Assembly: GCA_037447655.1 (NCBI GenBank)
Contig: JBBHKE010001840.1
Coordinates: 1 to 50,317 of the forward strand
Origin: Zygnema cylindricum
Lineage: Eukaryota > Streptophyta > Zygnematophyceae > Zygnematales > Zygnemataceae
Length of the DNA: 50,317 nt
Direction: 5' to 3'
The notes under the pieces are model-generated. The model searched no databases. It saw nothing but the letters and a program-made list of their open reading frames with translations, and was not told the origin of the DNA. The translations under genes and the position numbers were made by a program. This document shows positions 46,201 to 50,317 of this stretch, piece by piece; the first letter of the stretch is position 1; every line of letters begins with the position of its first letter.

Positions 46201-47091
46201 TTCTTGGAGATTATTTTGGAAGATGGTCAATGACGCTACTCGTCCTGCTGTTAAAGCTGGACTCCTGTTAAAGCTAGATGCCTTTCTGGTTTAGGGAAAA
46301 AATTACAAGCAATGATCAGAAAAATATATACTTACTGAGTATTATGCCCTGATTTTTTTGCAGCAAAAATTGGCACAAATGCTGTCGAGACTGATAAAAA
46401 TTGCTGAAGAGTTCAATGTTGCTGTCTACATGACAAATCAAGGTAAGACGCATAAAACATTATTTCGCAGCTTGTCCTTGTGAATCCCAGATATCCTCGT
46501 AGCACTTGTTCTAATGTGAGTGATGCCAGGGCAAATTCTGCAACTAATTTTTTGTCAATTTAACAATCTGTGAAATTTTGTCATCTGATTTATGATCAGT
46601 TCAATAATCTGTCGTATTGATTCATCTGATGTGTGATCAATTTTATTATCTGTGATATTTTGTCATCCGATGTTTGATCAATTAAATCATATGTGATATC
46701 GTGTGATATCATCTACAGTGATTGCCGACCCTGGAGGAGGGACATTTGTTGCCGATCCAAAGAAGCCTGCAGGAGGACATGTTGTTGCGCATGCTTCAAC
46801 TGTCCGTCTGATGCTCCGAAAAGGCAAAGGAGAGCAAAGAATCTGCAAGATTTACGATTCACCAAACCTTCCAGAAGCTGAAGCCATATCCTTTTACACG
46901 ACTATATATTCCTGGTTGAGAGGTCATTGTGCTGAATATGTTCGTGTTTGGTATTATCCTATGCATTTTTGAATTTATGGGATGAATTTTGCGTTTGTCT
47001 CCTTTTTTTGCGAAAAAAAATGAAGTTGATGCTTGACTGTACACACACCTACCAGATCAGTAACGGAGGCATCATCGACGCAAAGGATTAA
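43230..47091 (+). CDS. DMC1: Meiotic recombinase DMC1 (complete, 15 exons)
   Basis: DMC1 is the meiosis-specific RecA/RAD51-family ATPase that forms filaments on single-stranded DNA and drives homologue strand exchange in the nucleus. Coding exons: AT at 43230-43231, then 43423-43517, 43723-43814, 44030-44101, 44426-44464, 44818-44875, 44973-45018, 45225-45270, 45410-45471, 45645-45711, 45880-45972, 46092-46160, 46364-46442, 46719-46885, 47047-47091. All phases fit and give 343 residues, the usual plant length (about 344). Visible parts: acidic N-terminus; [17 protein letters not shown] typical of DMC1 not RAD51; helix-hairpin-helix ([12 protein letters not shown], 69-80); Walker A GEFRTGKT (132-139); Walker B LLVVD (223-227); [10 protein letters not shown]-terminal DAKD. 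No stop or frame error. The start is the least certain part (split ATG). The last intron is AT-AC type. Confidence 0.93.
43232..43422 (+). other. DMC1 intron 1, inferred to split the start codon
   Basis: Exon 2 must begin at 43423 with a single G, because the acceptor atgcag ends at 43422 and an in-frame TAA lies just upstream at 43415. An upstream exon ending in AT before GTATAC (43230-43231) would give AT|G TCT CAA, i.e. MSQAAVSAS. This makes an N-terminus of 33 residues before the conserved region, the family's normal length. Any other upstream exon supplying an ATG in phase would also fit. Confidence 0.5.
44731..44812 (+). repeat. CT/C-rich tract in DMC1 intron 5
   Basis: About 80 bases of CT, CCCT and C runs immediately before the acceptor gttgcag. 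It doubles as an expanded polypyrimidine tract for the exon carrying [10 protein letters not shown]. Confidence 0.85.
46886..47046 (+). other. DMC1 intron 14, U12-type AT-AC intron (161 bp)
   Basis: The exon ends ...GAA GCC at 46885 and the intron starts ATATCCTTTT, a full match to the U12 AT-AC donor consensus. No GT donor is available in phase. Near the end, GCTTGACTG (47031-47039) resembles the U12 branch site TCCTTRAC, with the branch A at 47036, ten bases from the terminal AC (47045-47046). The exon resumes ACC TAC CAG ATC, giving EAEA-TYQIS, which keeps the family length. AC at 47051-47052 would also keep frame but drop two residues. Confidence 0.85.
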
Positions 47092-49174
47092 AGTGACAAA
47101 TCTCGGGTATTAGGAGGAGGAGAAGATACTTCTGACTGCTTACACTGATACTCATTATTTTGACACGTAATCGCCATCTAGTATACTTTTACTGAAAGCT
47201 TTGCCTCGATGGTGCAAAGCTGTTCTCTGGTTATTACTTTCTACAATGAACGTTCTTTTTGTATAATTTCGTTGTGATACACGTAAATCGGTTGCATTTA
47301 GCATGGAAGTAGGATATTGGAACCTGCCATATCAGCAATAGTTGTTGTCTCTTTACTGGACAATAAGTCTACACTAACTTTGTTTAGTTGGTTCTCTTTT
47401 GTTTTGTTCTATGAGCTAAATGGGTACTGTGATTTCATTCTTTCAAGCTGTAACAAAGCATCCAATTCTTGAAATGTTAGTAGTAACATGAAGTATGCAT
47501 GGTTTCATCGTTATTTTTTTTGTGTGCAATGGATATCCTTTTAAGATCTTTGTTTAAAACCGTGAAGAATGTATGGCAGGAAACAAGCGGGTGGCTTCTG
47601 TCTTTTTACTTGTTGTATTATGTGCATGTTACCTACGCCAGCCTTTCCTTTTTCTGCTAGAATCGCAAACCTTGTGTTTCATTTTTCTCCTGATAAACAT
47701 GCAAAGCTAGACACTTGATAATTAAGAGAGCTTAATTATTTTTATTGACGATGAGAATGATGGCCTCATTCAAGCTTCCTAGGAGCCCTGTAAATTACAG
47801 AGAGAAAGATATATCATGATTGAGGACTATCCGATCATTGAACAACCTGACACAAAACTGAAAAATTTGAAGATTACAAGGTGCAAAGTAATATTTTCTG
47901 ATTAGAATGACGGACATCAATTCAAATTTTGGAGTGAACTGTATACATTCCCTACAAAAAACCTGTCAGCGTCATTAAGTACAGCATGCACCTTAATTTG
48001 TGTGGGTGAGAATCTGACTGTGGACTAAATCATCTACACTATATCATACTATCTAACGGTCTATAGTACTTCTAAGGCTCTACACTATTATATTGTCCGT
48101 ATCATAAATTATTGTGTTTTTAAGTTTTTGTATTCACATTATTTGCTTGTTTTCACAGTATTTGGGTCATTCTACCACATCTCACTTTATAATAGACCAG
48201 ACAGTAAATATCGTCCTATCTAATCCGTGTGGTCCATGCTTCAAATAATAGAATACTGTGGACTGAAATGTATAATGGCATATACTACATATGTGTGTGA
48301 AAATTTGCAATATAAAAAACTTGTGTGAGACTGTCGTCTGAAGTCTAAACCAATTAGATACACAGTGAAGGGAATTATTAGTGTCGAAGAAAACCAGCTT
48401 AGATTATAATGTCGCGGCGCATGTTGGGCCACTCCTTTTAGTGTTAATAGCAGAACTAAAACCAAAAGCTATTTTGGCCTAAATAAGACCCAAAAGACCG
48501 AATTACGAGTTCTTAAGCAATTACCTCGAATAGCGTTGACAAGTGTATTGTTCATCGAATCGAGTACTGCTAAATTAGTAAATTTACTTTTGCACTGGCG
48601 ATTTCCAGTATTTCGCCTGGACAAACCAGTATATTAAAAAATATACATATTAAATAATATACAGTAAAAAATTATCGAAAGCTAAAAAGCCACAATACTA
48701 AAATCTGGAAATTGACACCGATTCGTTACGCTACAGTACATACTAGTAACTGTACTGTAGATGACTCGAAGACTTTTTGAAAATGACTTTAAAAAAAATG
48801 GGTTTTGAAAATAGTCTTTAAAATTCAAGTCTCGATGAATTAGAAGGTCTCGAGTTCGAATCTCTCATCGGGCAATCTTGTTATTATTATTTTTATTTTT
48901 CTATAATAAATAAAAAAAAGGAATAATGCACCAACCTATTGACGCAGATTAAGGCAAAATTCAAACCCGGAGTCCGTCCTCTCCCACCATAAGAAAAAAT
49001 AAAAGAAAAGAAAAAAAGAAAAAAACTAAAACAAAAAAAAACAAAAAACGAAGGAAAATTTTTATAAAAAAAAACAAAATAAAAAGAAAAGCCTAACCTA
49101 AAAATAATAACAAAAAAAAAAAAAAAAAAAAATCCTCAAATATCCTCTCCTCTTTTTTCCTTTTTTCCACCTAA
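47092..49174. other. 3' region of DMC1 and intergenic, no gene seen
   Basis: The DMC1 3' untranslated region probably covers the first few hundred bases. At 48853-48880 a tRNA B-box-like gagttcgaatctc is followed by a TTATTATTTTT tail, which may be the end of a tRNA-derived SINE; no complete tRNA cloverleaf can be drawn. A-rich runs at 49010-49133 lead up to the next gene. Confidence 0.45.
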
Positions 49175-49771
49175 ATGGCGGAACTGACCGAATACGAAAA
49201 AGAACGCGCCGCACGTGTCGGGCAGAATAAGAAAATTTTGGCTGCCCTAGGTCTTCCTGAAATAGCAGATTCTTTGGCAAAAGAAGTTTCTTCTTCAAAC
49301 CCTAATTCCGAACAAAACCTAAAACTAAAAAAAGAAAAAGTAAAAAAATTATTTCTGCCCGAAGGTCCGGTCCGTCGGTCGAAAAGAATCCAACGACCGA
49401 ATTTTTCTGAAAACCCTAATTTCCAAATTGTACAAAATTTGGAAGATTTTGAAGATTTTGAAAATTCTGAAAATTTTGAAGAAGACGAATTTGAAGAGAG
49501 AGGAGAGTTTTTGGAAACTGAAAAGAAAATTTCCAAAAAAGTCCTAAAAAATAGAGAGGGAGAGGAAGAGGGAGAGGGAGGGGGGGAAGGAGAGGGAGAG
49601 GGAGAGGGAGAGGAAGAGGAGGAAGAATACGAGCCGCTGAGTGAAGGAGAGGGAGAGAGTGAGAGTGAAGAGGGAGAGGGAGAGGGGGGGGAAGAGGAGG
49701 AGGAGGAGGAGGAGAGAGAGGGAGGGTTCAGGTCCAAAAAAAATGGAGGAAGGAAAAGGGGTTCCTTTCAG
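49175..49771 (+). CDS. First exon of an acidic, probably nuclear protein (WDR76/DRS1-like N-terminus?)
   Basis: ATGGCGGAACTG starts a 199-codon exon that can end at the donor CAG|GTTAGT (49769-49774); beyond it the frame stops at 49792. Residues 1-30 read MAELTEYEKERAARVGQNKK then ILAALGLPEI, the YE..R..N...L..LGL pattern, and near residue 68 RRSKRIQRPN. This pairing is seen at the N-terminus of plant WD40 proteins of the WDR76/DRS1 group and in some other nuclear proteins. Residues 88-185 are highly acidic with Glu runs encoded by a GA microsatellite. No downstream exon or WD repeat is visible before the window ends, so the gene is partial and the family is a guess. A pyrimidine stretch (49142-49167) precedes the ATG. 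Confidence 0.55.
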
Positions 49772-50317
49772 GTTAGTCCAGAAAAACCCTAATTTCCAAA
49801 AAGCCCTAATTTTCAAAGAAACCGTCATTCTCAAAAAATCATAATTTTTAGAAGAATACTAATTTTTGCAAACAGTTGGAAAGACAAAAGGGAAAAAAAA
49901 CTATTGTTTATTTTTTTTAGATCCCTTAATCAAAAAAAAAAAAAAAAAAATAACATGTTTGTAAAACCCTCATTTCAAAAAATTATAATTGAGAAAAAAA
50001 AAACCTAATTTCAAGGAAACCCTAATTTAAAGTGATGAGATGGGAGAGGGAGGGGTGAGGGGAGAGGCCAATATGGGGAAAAAGGGATACGGAAAGGGGA
50101 GAGGAGACGAGGGGAGGGTAGGGAGAGAAGGTGAGAGGAGGGAAGAGGGAAAGGAGGGGAGGGAAGGGGAGAGGAGGGAAGAGGAGGGGAAGGATGAGAG
50201 GGAGTCAGAAGGGGAAGAGAAAAAGAGGAAGGGACATGGTTGACAATAGCTGGCAGGAAAAGAGGAGAGGGGGGAGGGGGGCGGGGGGAGGGGGAAGGGG
50301 GAAGGGGTACGCCATTG
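49772..50317. repeat. A-rich then GA/GGGGA-rich repeat at the window end
   Basis: If the donor at 49772 is used this is intron. From 50038 it is almost pure purine (gggagagg, gaggggag, ggggag units) to the end. The 67-codon frame here is low-complexity and I do not count it as a gene. Confidence 0.7.

Noticed and set aside
48853-48880. Possible tRNA gene from the B-box-like gttcgaatc
   Set aside because: No A box, anticodon arm or acceptor stem can be paired; at best the end of a tRNA-derived SINE.
49171-49737. 188-codon Ser/Pro-rich minus-strand frame
   Set aside because: It is the reverse of the GA-repeat coding exon at 49175 and shows only low-complexity residues.
1-50317. CRISPR arrays, operons, bacterial promoters or phage genes
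   Set aside because: The window is clearly eukaryotic: spliced genes, LTR elements and MITEs. The regular repeats seen are tandem duplications without spacers.

Overview
The window looks like nuclear DNA of a land plant. Two multi-exon genes have short GT-AG introns (about 100-980 bp) and plant-type products: the meiotic recombinase DMC1 and a cysteine synthase fragment. Pyrimidine (CT) tracts sit upstream of genes, Copia-type LTR retrotransposons and one initiator-Met-tRNA-type primer site are present, and there is a long series of small non-autonomous DNA transposons. The transposon load and the RT-element type would suit a bryophyte or other seed-free plant, but nothing here fixes the species.

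Layout. 1-3.3 kb: AT-rich DNA with short tandem repeats and a Copia RT relic. 3.3-10.3 kb: two decayed copies of one Copia family (A) facing away from each other, joined head to head near 6.51 kb, with a 694-bp DNA transposon inside one LTR. 10.3-17.6 kb: DNA transposons, mostly a family with 3-bp target duplications plus a 202-bp TA-flanked MITE. 18.2-18.5 kb: a small GC-rich gene for a single-pass membrane protein. 19.4-20.3 kb: an almost identical 886-bp copy of 14.5-15.4 kb. 21.9-22.6 kb: a 689-bp transposon with TAA duplications. 23.5-24.6 kb: a solo LTR of Copia family B with a TTATG duplication. 25.6-27.7 kb: primer site and gag-protease part of another retroelement, cut off by family B. 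27.7-34.3 kb: a second head-to-head Copia pair (family B). 34.3-35.4 kb: MITEs. 36.9-39.6 kb: the 3' five exons of a cysteine synthase gene without its catalytic N-terminal half. 40.4-42.5 kb: a minus-strand RT element with an internal inverted block. 43.2-47.1 kb: a complete DMC1 gene. 49.2 kb to the end: the first exon of an acidic, probably nuclear protein, followed by GA-rich DNA.

The only gene that looks fully functional is DMC1. Its fourteen splice junctions could be placed from reading frame and family conservation and give a 343-residue protein. Two features stand out: the last intron has the terminal signals of a minor-spliceosome (U12) AT-AC intron, and the start codon appears to be split by the first intron. 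I see no operon-like or multi-gene system. The most unusual signals are these splice features and the repeated inverted arrangement of retroelement halves (three cases in 40 kb). All coordinates were derived by eye, so exon and repeat ends may be off by a few bases.
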